Notes: generated from the letters alone by a model not told the origin. A stretch of 64,000 bases of DNA from Thalassobellus sediminis (GCF_044386045.1 NZ_JBISCD010000040.1:496001-560000); one strand, 5' to 3'; counted from the stretch's first letter, positions 35,819 through 44,125 are shown. Numbers and translations are program-made.

Positions 35819-36409
35819 GTGGTAAACAAAGAAACAAATAAACAAGGTAAACTCATCGTGTTTTCGGCACCATCTGGCTCTGGAAAAACAACTATAGTAA
35901 GACACTTATTAGGTATTGAAGATTTAAATTTAGAATTCTCGATATCGGCAACATCGCGAGAAAAACGCGGTACAGAAGTTCATGCAAAAGATTACTATTT
36001 CTTATCGTTAAAAGAGTTTAAAAACAAAATAAAAAATGATGAATTTTTAGAATGGGAAGAAGTATATCGCGATAATTTTTACGGTACTTTAAAAACCGAA
36101 GTAGAGCGCATTTGGGCTATGGGTAAACATGTTATTTTTGACATTGATGTATCTGGTGGCTTGCGTATAAAACGAAAATTCCCTGAAGAAACCTTAGCTA
36201 TTTTTGTAAAACCACCTAGTATTGACGAACTTAAAATTAGATTAAAAAAACGCAAAACTGAAAGTGAAGACAAAATAAACATGCGTGTTTCTAAAGCTTC
36301 GGCAGAACTTGCTACCGCGCCTTTATTTGATGTTATTGTGGTTAATGATAATTTAGAAAATGCTTTAACTGAAGCTGAAAGTTTAGTCAGTAATTTTTTA
36401 AAATCTTAA
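35819..36409 (+). CDS. gmk: Guanylate kinase
   Basis: A 196-residue enzyme that phosphorylates GMP to GDP. The P-loop PSGSGKTT is at residues 18-25; the GMP-binding region has SATSREKRGTEVHAKDYYFL and EWEEVYRDNFYGTLKTEV; the lid arginines are in RLKKRKTESEDKINMR. The start is probably GTG at 35819 in the context ATTC-GTG-GTA, like that of rsmA, as no ATG is available before the P-loop. It is 61 bp after yicC and 79 bp before nadD on the same strand. Standard length for the family. Confidence 0.96.
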   Translation: MVNKETNKQGKLIVFSAPSGSGKTTIVRHLLGIEDLNLEFSISATSREKRGTEVHAKDYYFLSLKEFKNKIKNDEFLEWEEVYRDNFYGTLKTEVERIWAMGKHVIFDIDVSGGLRIKRKFPEETLAIFVKPPSIDELKIRLKKRKTESEDKINMRVSKASAELATAPLFDVIVVNDNLENALTEAESLVSNFLKS

Positions 36410-36488
36410 ATAGTTTTTAATGAAACATTCATAATCAAAATTAAATGAATGTTACATCTGACCTAATTAATAAAACAAAAATAAGCAG

Positions 36489-37067
36489 ATGAAAATTGGA
36501 TTGTATTTTGGCTCTTTTAATCCCATTCATATTGGGCATTTGGTTATTGCAAACCATATTGCAGAATATAGCGACTTAGATCAAGTTTGGTTTGTTGTTA
36601 CGCCACACAATCCCTTTAAGAAGAAAAGCAGCTTACTAGATAACTATCAGCGTCTAGAAATGGTATATCGCGCTACTAAAGAGTACCCGAAACTAAAACC
36701 TAGCGATATAGAGTTTAACCTACCGCAACCTAGTTATACTATTAACACGCTTACTTATCTGAAAGAAAAACACCCCGATTACGAGTTTGCTTTAATTATG
36801 GGCGAGGACAATTTAAAAGGTTTCCATAAATGGAAAAACTACGAGCTTATTCTTGAAAATCATCATATTTATGTTTACCCTAGAATTTCTGAAAATAAAG
36901 TAGACACACAATTTAACGGGCATAAAAAAATACATTCTGTTGATGCGCCAATTATGCAACTCTCTTCAACCTTTATACGTAATGCTATTAAAGCTGGTAA
37001 AAACGTAAAACCTATGCTTCCAGAATATGTTTGGGAGTATTTAGATGAGATGAATTTTTATAAATAG
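36489..37067 (+). CDS. nadD: Nicotinate-nucleotide adenylyltransferase
   Basis: A 192-residue NadD that joins nicotinate mononucleotide and ATP to form deamido-NAD. The nucleotidyltransferase HxGH motif is HIGH at residues 14-17 (YFGSFNPIHIGH), KKKSSLLDNYQRLEM is the substrate-binding stretch, and the C-terminal SSTFIRNAIKAG is the ISSTxxR motif that binds phosphates. It is the third gene of the yicC-gmk-nadD set. The ATG at 36489 begins directly at the first beta strand. Nothing unusual. Confidence 0.96.
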   Translation: MKIGLYFGSFNPIHIGHLVIANHIAEYSDLDQVWFVVTPHNPFKKKSSLLDNYQRLEMVYRATKEYPKLKPSDIEFNLPQPSYTINTLTYLKEKHPDYEFALIMGEDNLKGFHKWKNYELILENHHIYVYPRISENKVDTQFNGHKKIHSVDAPIMQLSSTFIRNAIKAGKNVKPMLPEYVWEYLDEMNFYK

Positions 37068-37147
37068 TTTGTATTTAGAACAACTTATAATTAAGTTAAA
37101 ATTTTCTTATTTTATTTCTAATCCTTTTGAAGAACAGTACTTTATAT

Positions 37148-37155
37148 TAAATTTG
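37148..37155 (+). promoter_or_regulatory. -7 promoter element for the DUF5916 gene
   Basis: TAAATTTG matches TAnnTTTG only 8 bases before the ATG at 37163. The predicted message would start at or within a few bases of the start codon, that is, nearly leaderless. Confidence 0.45.
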
Positions 37156-37162
37156 TCTTAGT

Positions 37163-39424
37163 ATGAGGTTTTTAATATTGACAATATTTATTCTTGTTTT
37201 CAGTAAAGTATCAGCACAAAAAATTAATTCTATTTTTGAAAACATTAATACGCCACAAATTTATATTCAAAAGAAAACAGACAAAATAATCCTTGATGGC
37301 GTATTAAACGAAAGGACATGGCTGCAAGCACAGAAAAATTCACAATTTAGCCAATACTTCCCTACAGATAGTATTCCTGCTATAGGAGACACTGAAATAT
37401 ATATGAGTTATGATGAAAGTCATTTTTATATTGCTGCTAAATGCTATTCTACAGGAAATAATTTTAAAGTAGAATCTTTAAAACGAGATTTTAGTTTTGC
37501 TAGAAACGATAATATTAACTTTATTTTTGACACCTACAACGACAACACAAATGCTTACCAATTTAGTATGAATGCCATTGGTGTCCAAAAAGAGGGGCTA
37601 ATATCTGGTGGAGGTAAAACGGGTTCAAACTTAGATACGTCATGGGATAATAAATGGGCAGGAAATTCTAAAATGTACAATGGCTACTGGATATGCGAAT
37701 TAGCTATACCCTTTAGCACCATTAGATACAAAGAAGGTACATCTACATGGCGATTCAATAGTTATAGAAGTGATGCTCAAGCTAATGAAATAAGTTGTTT
37801 TATTAATATCCCGAGAGAAAACAACTTAATGAATCTCAATTATATGGCAGATATTGTTTGGGACAAACCATTATCCGATCCAGGGCAGAATATTTCATTA
37901 ATTCCATACATGATAGCGGCAACAACAAGAGATTTTGAAAACCTGGAAGAAAACGGATATCAATCTAAACTGAATATTGGAGGTGATGCAAAAATAGCTG
38001 TTTCTTCAAGTTTAAATTTAGATTTAACGGTTAACCCAGATTTTTCCCAAGTTGAAGTAGACCAACAAGTAAATAATTTAGATAGGTTTGAAATTTCATT
38101 ACCAGAAAAGAGACAGTTCTTTTTAGAGAACGCCGATTTATTTAGTGGTTTCGGTACTGGTAGTGCCAGACCCTTTTTTTCAAGAAGAATAGGAATTTCT
38201 ATAGATACACTAACTGAAAACAACATACAAAACACCATATATGGAGGAGCAAGATTAAGTGGAAAGCTCAATGAAAATGTTAGAATTGGAATGCTTACTA
38301 TGCAGGCTGCTGCTCAAAAACCTAATGATCTCCCTAGTTTTAATTACACTGTTTTGGCAGCAGAACATAAGGTCTTTGACAGGTCTAATATTGGTGTTAT
38401 ATTCATTAACAAACAAGCCTTTAATAGTCAAAAATTTAGCGGCTCTGTAGATAATTATGATAGAGTAGCTGGTTTAGAATATAGACTTCATTCTAAAGAT
38501 AATTTCTGGACAGGTAAAGCTTCATATATGAAAGCCTTTACTCCAAATAATAAAGAGATGAAGTACAATCTTTTCACACAATTAGAATACAATAAAAGAA
38601 GGTTTAGACTTGAATGGGTAACCTTGGTAGTTGGCGACGGATTTGATGCCGAAATGGGATTTATACCGAGAAGAGATTTTGTAATGATGAGTCCAGAATT
38701 TGATATTAGATTTTTCCCTAAAACAGATAAAATCGCTCAAATGACTTTTAGTGCAGATGCAAGAATATTTTATAAACTGGGAAAAGATGATAATCTAATT
38801 ATTCAAAATTTTGGACATGAAGAAACCCGTTTAGCATTAAATTGGGAAATTAGTTTTCAAAACAATCATAAAATAAACCTTTCTTATGACATAGAGGATT
38901 TTACACTACTAAAAGATTTTGACCCCACACGAATTCAAGAAAACAACATTTTTTTTGCGGCTGGCACACAACATAATAATTCTCTGTTAAGTTTATCTTA
39001 TGAATCTGATGTGAGAAAGGCTTTTTCATATAGTTTAGAACCTAGTATAGGAAAGTATTATGGAGGAGACAGAAATGGTCTTAATGGTCAATTAACGTAT
39101 AGATATCAACCCTATGGATCTTTATCTTTAGATTTTAATTATACACATCTTGATATTGGTAATAATTTTAAAAAGGCAAATTTGTGGTTAGTGGGACCAC
39201 GTATCGATTTTACATTTTCTAAAAAACTATTTTGGACAACCTATGTACAATACAACAATAGGTTAAACAACCTTAATATTAATTCTAGATTACAATGGAG
39301 GTTTGCTCCAGTATCAGATTTTTTTATTGTTTATACAGATAATTACAACACCGAACCTTACAGCAATTTTAATAGTAGAAATAGAGCTTTAATAGCTAAA
39401 GTTACTTTTTGGTTAAACAAATAA
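37163..39424 (+). CDS. DUF5916 outer-membrane protein with CBM9-like domain
   Basis: A 753-residue exported protein. A signal peptide (MRFLILTIFILVFSKVSAQ) precedes a CBM9-like carbohydrate-binding domain at about 30-230 (IILDGVLNERTWLQAQ; MSYDESHFYIAAKCY; WRFNSYRSD). The remaining about 500 residues match DUF5916, beginning with the LNLDLTVNPDFSQVEVDQQV and LPEKRQFFLENADLF segments. They look like a beta-barrel, ending in aromatic VTFWLNK. Function is unknown; the fold suggests a surface barrel with a glycan- or lipid-binding domain. It follows nadD after 95 bp with its own -7 box, so it is probably a separate transcript. Confidence 0.85.
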   Translation: MRFLILTIFILVFSKVSAQKINSIFENINTPQIYIQKKTDKIILDGVLNERTWLQAQKNSQFSQYFPTDSIPAIGDTEIYMSYDESHFYIAAKCYSTGNNFKVESLKRDFSFARNDNINFIFDTYNDNTNAYQFSMNAIGVQKEGLISGGGKTGSNLDTSWDNKWAGNSKMYNGYWICELAIPFSTIRYKEGTSTWRFNSYRSDAQANEISCFINIPRENNLMNLNYMADIVWDKPLSDPGQNISLIPYMIAATTRDFENLEENGYQSKLNIGGDAKIAVSSSLNLDLTVNPDFSQVEVDQQVNNLDRFEISLPEKRQFFLENADLFSGFGTGSARPFFSRRIGISIDTLTENNIQNTIYGGARLSGKLNENVRIGMLTMQAAAQKPNDLPSFNYTVLAAEHKVFDRSNIGVIFINKQAFNSQKFSGSVDNYDRVAGLEYRLHSKDNFWTGKASYMKAFTPNNKEMKYNLFTQLEYNKRRFRLEWVTLVVGDGFDAEMGFIPRRDFVMMSPEFDIRFFPKTDKIAQMTFSADARIFYKLGKDDNLIIQNFGHEETRLALNWEISFQNNHKINLSYDIEDFTLLKDFDPTRIQENNIFFAAGTQHNNSLLSLSYESDVRKAFSYSLEPSIGKYYGGDRNGLNGQLTYRYQPYGSLSLDFNYTHLDIGNNFKKANLWLVGPRIDFTFSKKLFWTTYVQYNNRLNNLNINSRLQWRFAPVSDFFIVYTDNYNTEPYSNFNSRNRALIAKVTFWLNK

Positions 39425-39461
39425 AAAGCATTCTTATAAATATAGATTTTTTAAACTAAAA

Positions 39462-39498
39462 AGAAACCGTTTAAAGCATGATGCTTTAAGCGGTTTCT
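39462..39498 (-). terminator. Terminator of the lipoprotein gene
   Basis: An 18-base stem (AGAAACCGTTTAAAGCAT with ATGCTTTAAGCGGTTTCT, one mismatch) is followed on the minus strand by TTTTTAGTTT. The motif ATTTTGGTTGGTTAGT lies just 5' of it on that strand, as at 9586-9601. A second hairpin without T-tract (ATCCCGC/GCGGGAT, 39581-39600) lies between it and the lipoprotein stop. Confidence 0.8.
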
Positions 39499-39619
39499 AA
39501 ACTAACTAACCAACCAAAATTTTAGTAAAACTTTAATTTGAATTGTTTGAAAAACATAGTCAAATTAATTTGCTGAACTAATCCCGCTACAAAGCGGGAT
39601 CTCACTTTATATTATTTAT

Positions 39620-40558
39620 TTAAACCCTTTTACTTTCTCTTGGGTTTGCTACTTTATCTTTTCTAAACTTACGTTTCTTATCTTCTTTTGTTACAGCTTT
39701 TTTACCTTTCGTGTTTGCTGTTTTTAAATACTGAATATATCCTCTTCCTTCAAACTCATAAACCGTTTCAGAAGCTGGATGATACAATTCTATCTTCCCG
39801 TCATTTATAACGCTCAATTCAAAATATTCATTGTCAAAATAATCATAATCTAATGTTAAAGTTTTTAAGTACATATCACCACTAACATCTCCAACACCAT
39901 AAACTCCTGTATAATCCCATATTAAATTATTTGCTGGCATTCCATTACCATCTTGTGAACTCCTAAATTCAGAGTCGTTGCCTCCTGCTAAAAATTGTAA
40001 ATAGGTTTCGTTATCAAATTCATTAATAGCACCTACTTCGCTAGTATATGTTTTTTCCCAAGCTTCATACTCCTGTAAGAAATAATGAATGTTATCATAG
40101 AATACAAAATCGTAATCGAAATTACTACGTTGGTAACCATCTAAAAAGTACGATGTATCATTATTTGGGTTATAAAGCTCAATAGTATTATTATCTATTT
40201 GATAGATATCAAAAGTTTCAAATCCATCAAGATCATGATTAACATCTAAAATCATATCGTAAGCATCATACACCCCTACATCAATTCCAAACCCATTACC
40301 ATTAGCTCCTAATCCTACAATATTATTATTAGCATACACTACACCATTTTTAAACGAAATAGTAAATGCTTTTTGCAAAAATGGTGTTTCTCCATAACCT
40401 TTAGTAGCATTAATATCTACATACCATAATTCATAGGCTCCTAATAATTGATTTATTGATATTGTTGGTTCATCATCTATATTATTTACTTCGGTATAAC
40501 ATGATGTAAAAAGTGTTGCTATTAAAGCAAAGCTTGAAAGTAATTTTATAGTCTTCAT
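39620..40558 (-). CDS. Conserved hypothetical lipoprotein
   Basis: A 312-residue lipoprotein with lipobox ending at C20 (ATLFTSCYTEV). The mature part is acidic and rich in Asp, Asn and aromatic residues, with repeated beta-like segments (GAYELWYVDINATKGYGETP; FTISFKNGVVYANNN; FYDNIHYFLQEYEAWEKTYT). The last about 40 residues are strongly basic. I recall relatives only in Flavobacteriaceae, some labelled as nicotinate mononucleotide adenylyltransferase; no nucleotidyltransferase motif exists here, so that label is probably copied from the neighbouring nadD. The ATG at 40558 was chosen over TTG at 40564. The role is unknown. The gene has a long structured 3' UTR with a strong terminator. Confidence 0.75.
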   Translation of the reverse strand: MKTIKLLSSFALIATLFTSCYTEVNNIDDEPTISINQLLGAYELWYVDINATKGYGETPFLQKAFTISFKNGVVYANNNIVGLGANGNGFGIDVGVYDAYDMILDVNHDLDGFETFDIYQIDNNTIELYNPNNDTSYFLDGYQRSNFDYDFVFYDNIHYFLQEYEAWEKTYTSEVGAINEFDNETYLQFLAGGNDSEFRSSQDGNGMPANNLIWDYTGVYGVGDVSGDMYLKTLTLDYDYFDNEYFELSVINDGKIELYHPASETVYEFEGRGYIQYLKTANTKGKKAVTKEDKKRKFRKDKVANPRESKRV

Positions 40559-40659
40559 AATCAAATATTTTAGGGTTTCTACTTATAGGAGTTTCAAAAC
40601 GCGTGCCAAAAAAGAATTTCTTAATATTTAGATGCTATAACAATGATTAATATTTTATG

Positions 40660-40667
40660 TATTTTTG
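40660..40667 (+). promoter_or_regulatory. -7 promoter element for gpsA
   Basis: TATTTTTG matches TAnnTTTG, 31 bases before the gpsA ATG at 40691. It lies inside any longer frame opening at 40643, so it supports the downstream start. Confidence 0.5.
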
Positions 40668-40690
40668 AACTCTTAACGATTTATCATTTT

Positions 40691-41692
40691 ATGAATAAAC
40701 CTTTAAAATACGCGGTTTTTGGAGCAGGTAGTTGGGCAACAGCTATTGTAAAAATGCTTTCTGAAAACTTAGATGAAATTGGTTGGTATATGCGTAGTAT
40801 TTATACTAAAGAGCATCTTTTAAAAGAACAACACAACCCTAATTACTTAAGCTCGGTAGAATTTCATTTAGAACAGCTAAAAATTAGCAACGATATAAAT
40901 GAAATTGCCAATTATGCCGATGTTTTAATTTTTGTAATCCCTTCTGCTTTTATTCATAGCGAATTAGAAAAATTAAATATCGATATTTCAAATAAAATAA
41001 TAGTATCGGCAGTAAAAGGTATTATGCCAGAAACGGGGCTTTTAGTTGGCGAGCATTTTCACGCTATTTACAACGTGCCTTACGATAATATTGCTGTTAT
41101 TGCAGGTCCTTGTCATGCCGAAGAGGTTGCTCTAGAGCGTTTATCATACCTAACCATTTCTTGTTCTGATACAGATAAAGCACAAGCCATAGCTAATAAT
41201 TTATCTAGCGATTATATAAAAACAAAAATTAGCGACGATATTATAGGTGTAGAATATGCCGTTATGCTTAAAAACATATACGCTATTGCAGCAGGTATTG
41301 CTCATGGTTTGGGTTATGGCGATAATTTTCAGAGTGTGCTTATGAGTAACTCCATTAGAGAAATGAAACGCTTTATAAAAAAGATGCATAAAATGAAACG
41401 TAACATTAATAACTCGGCTTATTTAGGCGATTTATTAGTTACTGGCTATTCTGTGTTTTCTCGAAATCGTATGTTTGGAAACATGATTGGTAAAGGTTAC
41501 ACCGTAAAATCGGCTCAAATGGAAATGAGTATGGTTGCCGAAGGTTACTACGCCTCAAAAAGTGCTTTTTTATTGAATCAGAAAAATACTAAAAAAACAC
41601 AATTACCTATTATAAATGCTGTTTACGAGATTTTATACGAAAACAAAAACCCTAAAAAAGTATTTAAAAAACTGACTGATAAGTTAGATTAA
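40691..41692 (+). CDS. gpsA: NAD(P)H-dependent glycerol-3-phosphate dehydrogenase
   Basis: A 333-residue enzyme that reduces dihydroxyacetone phosphate to sn-glycerol 3-phosphate for phospholipid synthesis. The dinucleotide motif GAGSWATAIVKML starts at residue 11, AGPCHAEEVA is the conserved mid-protein segment, and the catalytic lysine is in VEYAVMLKNIYAIAAGIAHG, followed by GYGDN. The ATG at 40691 matches the family start and lies after a -7 box. A GCGTTA-bounded repeat follows the stop after 30 bases. The gene is alone on its strand. Confidence 0.95.
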   Translation: MNKPLKYAVFGAGSWATAIVKMLSENLDEIGWYMRSIYTKEHLLKEQHNPNYLSSVEFHLEQLKISNDINEIANYADVLIFVIPSAFIHSELEKLNIDISNKIIVSAVKGIMPETGLLVGEHFHAIYNVPYDNIAVIAGPCHAEEVALERLSYLTISCSDTDKAQAIANNLSSDYIKTKISDDIIGVEYAVMLKNIYAIAAGIAHGLGYGDNFQSVLMSNSIREMKRFIKKMHKMKRNINNSAYLGDLLVTGYSVFSRNRMFGNMIGKGYTVKSAQMEMSMVAEGYYASKSAFLLNQKNTKKTQLPIINAVYEILYENKNPKKVFKKLTDKLD

Positions 41693-41722
41693 AATAAGAA
41701 TCTCATTAATGCTAAAACAGAT

Positions 41723-41825
41723 ATTTGGGCGTTACCTTTATCCTGAATTAAGTTCAGGAACAGGTCGGGCTTTCACTACTCGCTCCCTGCGAGGAGCTCA
41801 AACAATTGCTCAATCCCTAACGCAA
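41723..41825 (+). repeat. GCGTTA-bounded dispersed repeat, copy C
   Basis: Reads ATTTGGGCGTTACC, the hairpin CCTGAA-TTAAG-TTCAGG, ACAGGTCGGGCTTTC, a GC-rich segment CGCTCCCTGCGAGGAGC, and ends AATCCCTAACGCAA. At 103 bp it is a compact copy and lies 30 bases after the gpsA stop in the same orientation. Confidence 0.75.
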
Positions 41826-41874
41826 GTTATCAGCTAGAGTCATCGCTTAAAGCATGGATATCGCTTGTTTATTT

Positions 41875-41900
41875 GGAGATTCCTGCCTGCGCAGAAATAT
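41875..41900 (-). repeat. Dispersed stop-codon-proximal hairpin repeat, copy 3
   Basis: The minus strand reads CATATTTCTGCGCAGGCAGG then AATCTCC, a variant with stem CTGCGCAG. It follows the stop of the gene at 41902-42297 directly, in that gene's sense direction. Confidence 0.6.
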
Positions 41901-41901
41901 G

Positions 41902-42297
41902 TTACTTTACCAAAATACCTCTAACAGGCATTAAAGGAATAGGCTGTAAAGCCTTTAAATTAATGGTATTCTTTCTAAACAAGTATGTTTTATCAAACAT
42001 GGTATTACCTTCAAAAAAAGTAACTTTAAAAGTATTATTTAATGCAAATAAACCTTCTTGCATCAACTCTATTTTAGCATAACTCTTTTTAGGAAGCTTA
42101 TCTAATTTCTTTCTAAAAGTAGATGTAATTTTATCTTCGTTGTAGCCACTGGTTACAATAAGTACCATATCTAAATCAACGTCTTTATCGTTGATTATGT
42201 ATGCATTCCAATCTTGGGTTTTATAAATGTCGTTATATTCATTTACAACCGCAACGTAAACGCCTTCTACTATTGGAATTTGGATGTCTTTTTTCAT
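41902..42297 (-). CDS. Conserved hypothetical protein linked to pheS
   Basis: A 131-residue soluble protein beginning MKKDIQIPIVEGVYVAVVNE, with alternating beta and helical segments (AYIINDKDVDLDMVLIVTSG; YAKIELMQEGLFALNNTFKV). I recall relatives beside pheS in Flavobacteriaceae that carry the name of the synthetase alpha subunit; the sequence has none of the class II synthetase motifs, so such a name would be an error of transfer. It starts 1 bp after the preceding small membrane gene and forms a unit with it and pheS. Function unknown; a role linked to translation is only suggested by position. Confidence 0.75.
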   Translation of the reverse strand: MKKDIQIPIVEGVYVAVVNEYNDIYKTQDWNAYIINDKDVDLDMVLIVTSGYNEDKITSTFRKKLDKLPKKSYAKIELMQEGLFALNNTFKVTFFEGNTMFDKTYLFRKNTINLKALQPIPLMPVRGILVK

Positions 42298-42298
42298 A

Positions 42299-42601
42299 TC
42301 ACGATTTATTACGTCTTAAATAAATAGCTATCATTTGAATTATACCAATTCCCCAATAAAGAGGAAACCTGAAATATGTATATAATAGATTAAATGCATC
42401 ATCACCTGGGCTAGAATTTAATTGTATTTCAATAAAAATTGAAATTATTGGTAGTAAAAAACCAAATAAAAAAAAGAAAATAAATGTTGAAAGACAATTA
42501 TTAAAAACAGAGAGTTTTTGCAAAAAAAAGCAATTTAAAATTATTAAGATAAAAAAGACTACTAAATCATAATATCCTAAAAATAGCTTAAAAGCATCCA
42601 T
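42299..42601 (-). CDS. Small hypothetical membrane protein
   Basis: A 100-residue protein with three hydrophobic helices (YYDLVVFFILIILNCFFL; TFIFFFLFGFLLPIISIF; YWGIGIIQMIAIYL) and a basic tail RRNKS that should lie in the cytoplasm. A short acidic loop (SSPGDDAF) follows the second helix. I do not recognise a family. It is inserted between pheS (2 bp upstream) and the conserved hypothetical gene (1 bp downstream), so it is translated as part of that operon. Phe-rich composition is consistent with AT-rich membrane proteins. Confidence 0.65.
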   Translation of the reverse strand: MDAFKLFLGYYDLVVFFILIILNCFFLQKLSVFNNCLSTFIFFFLFGFLLPIISIFIEIQLNSSPGDDAFNLLYTYFRFPLYWGIGIIQMIAIYLRRNKS

Positions 42602-42603
42602 AT

Positions 42604-43623
42604 TTACAAAGCACTCTTAAACTGCTCTAAAAACCTAACATCGTTTTCACTTAATAAACGAATATCTCCTATTTGATGCAATAGCATGGCAATACGATCT
42701 ACACCTACACCAAAAGCGAATCCTGAATATTCTTTGGCATCTATTTTACAGTTTTCTAAAACATTAGGATCTACCATACCGCAACCACCAATTTCTAACC
42801 ATCCTGTGCCTTTGGTTATTTTATAATCAGTTTCGGTTTCTAATCCCCAATACACATCTATTTCTGCACTTGGTTCTGTAAACGGAAAGTATGATGGGCG
42901 TAAACGGATTTTACTTTTCCCAAACATTTCTTTAGTAAAGTGTTGAAGCGTTTGTTTTAAATCGGCAAAACTAACATCCTTATCTATATACAAACCTTCT
43001 ACTTGATGGAAAAAACAGTGCGAACGCGCCGATATAGCTTCGTTTCTATAAACACGTCCTGGTGAAATAGTACGAATAGGCGGTTTATTATTTTCCATAT
43101 AACGCACTTGTACCGAACTGGTATGCGTACGCAATAAAATATCTGGATTTGTTTGAATAAAAAACGTATCCTGCATATCACGTGCTGGATGATATTCTGG
43201 TAAGTTTAAAGCAGTAAAGTTGTGCCAGTCATCTTCTATTTCTGGACCTTCACTTACGTTAAAACCAATACGAGAAAATATATCTATAATTTGATTTTTA
43301 ACTATTGATATGGGGTGACGTGCTCCTATTTGAACCGGTTCTCCTGGGCGAGATAAATCGCCGTAAACACCTTTTACTTCTTCGTTGCTTTCTAGTTCTT
43401 CCTTTAAAGCATTTACCTTGTCTTCAGCTGTTTTTTTAAGCTTGTTGATGGTTTGACCAAATTCTTTCTTTTGGTCGTTTGCTACGTTTTTAAACTCGGC
43501 AAAAAAGTCGTTTAATAATCCTTTTTTACCTAAATATTTTATTCGGAATGTTTCAACCTCTTCTTTTGATTGTGCTTTAAAAGCTTCGGCTTCTGCTATA
43601 AGTTCTTTTATCTTATCTATCAT
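42604..43623 (-). CDS. pheS: Phenylalanyl-tRNA synthetase alpha subunit
   Basis: The 339-residue alpha chain carries the catalytic site of the (alpha-beta)2 enzyme. Residues 1-90 form the N-terminal coiled coil (KIKELIAEAEAFKAQSKEEV). The catalytic core has motif 1 around GARHPISIVKNQIIDIFSR, motif 2 PGRVYRNEAISARSHCFFHQ with its VEGL continuation, and motif 3 YSGFAFGVGVDRIAMLLHQI. PheT is not in the window, which is normal for Bacteroidota. A -7 box lies 23 bases upstream of the ATG. Two small genes follow within 3 bp, forming a three-gene operon. Length is standard. Confidence 0.96.
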   Translation of the reverse strand: MIDKIKELIAEAEAFKAQSKEEVETFRIKYLGKKGLLNDFFAEFKNVANDQKKEFGQTINKLKKTAEDKVNALKEELESNEEVKGVYGDLSRPGEPVQIGARHPISIVKNQIIDIFSRIGFNVSEGPEIEDDWHNFTALNLPEYHPARDMQDTFFIQTNPDILLRTHTSSVQVRYMENNKPPIRTISPGRVYRNEAISARSHCFFHQVEGLYIDKDVSFADLKQTLQHFTKEMFGKSKIRLRPSYFPFTEPSAEIDVYWGLETETDYKITKGTGWLEIGGCGMVDPNVLENCKIDAKEYSGFAFGVGVDRIAMLLHQIGDIRLLSENDVRFLEQFKSAL

Positions 43624-43645
43624 GACGTCATTTCAAAAATGAATG

Positions 43646-43653
43646 CAAATTTA
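43646..43653 (-). promoter_or_regulatory. -7 promoter element for pheS
   Basis: TAAATTTG on the minus strand matches TAnnTTTG, 22 bases before the pheS ATG. Confidence 0.55.
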
Positions 43654-43669
43654 ATCATTTTATTGGGAT

Positions 43670-43768
43670 TTGCGTTAAGGATTGTAGCGGCATCCTTTTT
43701 ACTTTTTTGTAAAAAGATATAGCGGAAAGCCTGACTTTTTGTTTTTCTCAAAAAGTAACGCCCAAAAA
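43670..43768 (-). repeat. GCGTTA-bounded dispersed repeat, copy D
   Basis: The minus strand begins TTTTTGGGCGTTACTTTTTG on the base after the stop of the gene at 43769-44125 and ends AATCCTTAACGCAA. The interior folds on itself through CTTTTTACAAAAAAGTAAAAAG. At 99 bp it is the shortest copy. Confidence 0.75.
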
Positions 43769-44125
43769 CTAATCTATAAATTCGGTTTCTAAAAAATAGT
43801 TTACAATGGCTTCTTTCATTAAAACGCTTTGCTCACCTGCTTTTAAATGTGGTAAAGCTTCTAAGGTTTTGTAATGCGGCCAACCCTCTTCGTCTACAAA
43901 ATCGAGTTCGTAATACCCATAAGGCGTTAGCACTTTACAAATGGCAATGTGCATTAAATCTAACTTTTGATCCTTTTTAAAGGCTCTATCTAGCTGCCCT
44001 AGTTCTTGCACTCCAATCAAGTATATAATGGCATCAAGATCTAGTGGGTCTCCATCGGCAAATTGATTTGACAGTTTTTCTACCACCAAATCCCAGCGTT
44101 CCTTTAATTGTTCGTCTCTTGCCAT
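43769..44125 (-). CDS. Conserved hypothetical protein (118 residues)
   Basis: A 118-residue soluble acidic protein without signal peptide. Its first half is helical (ERWDLVVEKLSNQFADGDPL; DAIIYLIGVQELGQLDRAF) and the second contains CKVLTPYGYYELDFVDEEGW followed by an amphipathic helix. I recall close relatives throughout Flavobacteriaceae, with no assigned function. It is divergent from cvpA; both have TAnnTTTG boxes in the 167-bp gap. Its leader of about 100 bases contains the short inverted repeat ATTAGT-TTC-ACTAAT near the predicted transcription start. A GCGTTA-bounded repeat begins directly after its stop. Confidence 0.75.
   Translation of the reverse strand: MARDEQLKERWDLVVEKLSNQFADGDPLDLDAIIYLIGVQELGQLDRAFKKDQKLDLMHIAICKVLTPYGYYELDFVDEEGWPHYKTLEALPHLKAGEQSVLMKEAIVNYFLETEFID

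Noticed and set aside
40643..40690. Upstream start for gpsA
   Set aside because: It would begin before the -7 box at 40660-40667, and the added residues are absent from the family.
41902..42297. Phenylalanyl-tRNA synthetase alpha-subunit fragment
   Set aside because: No class II synthetase motif is present, and a complete pheS lies two genes upstream; only the position links them.
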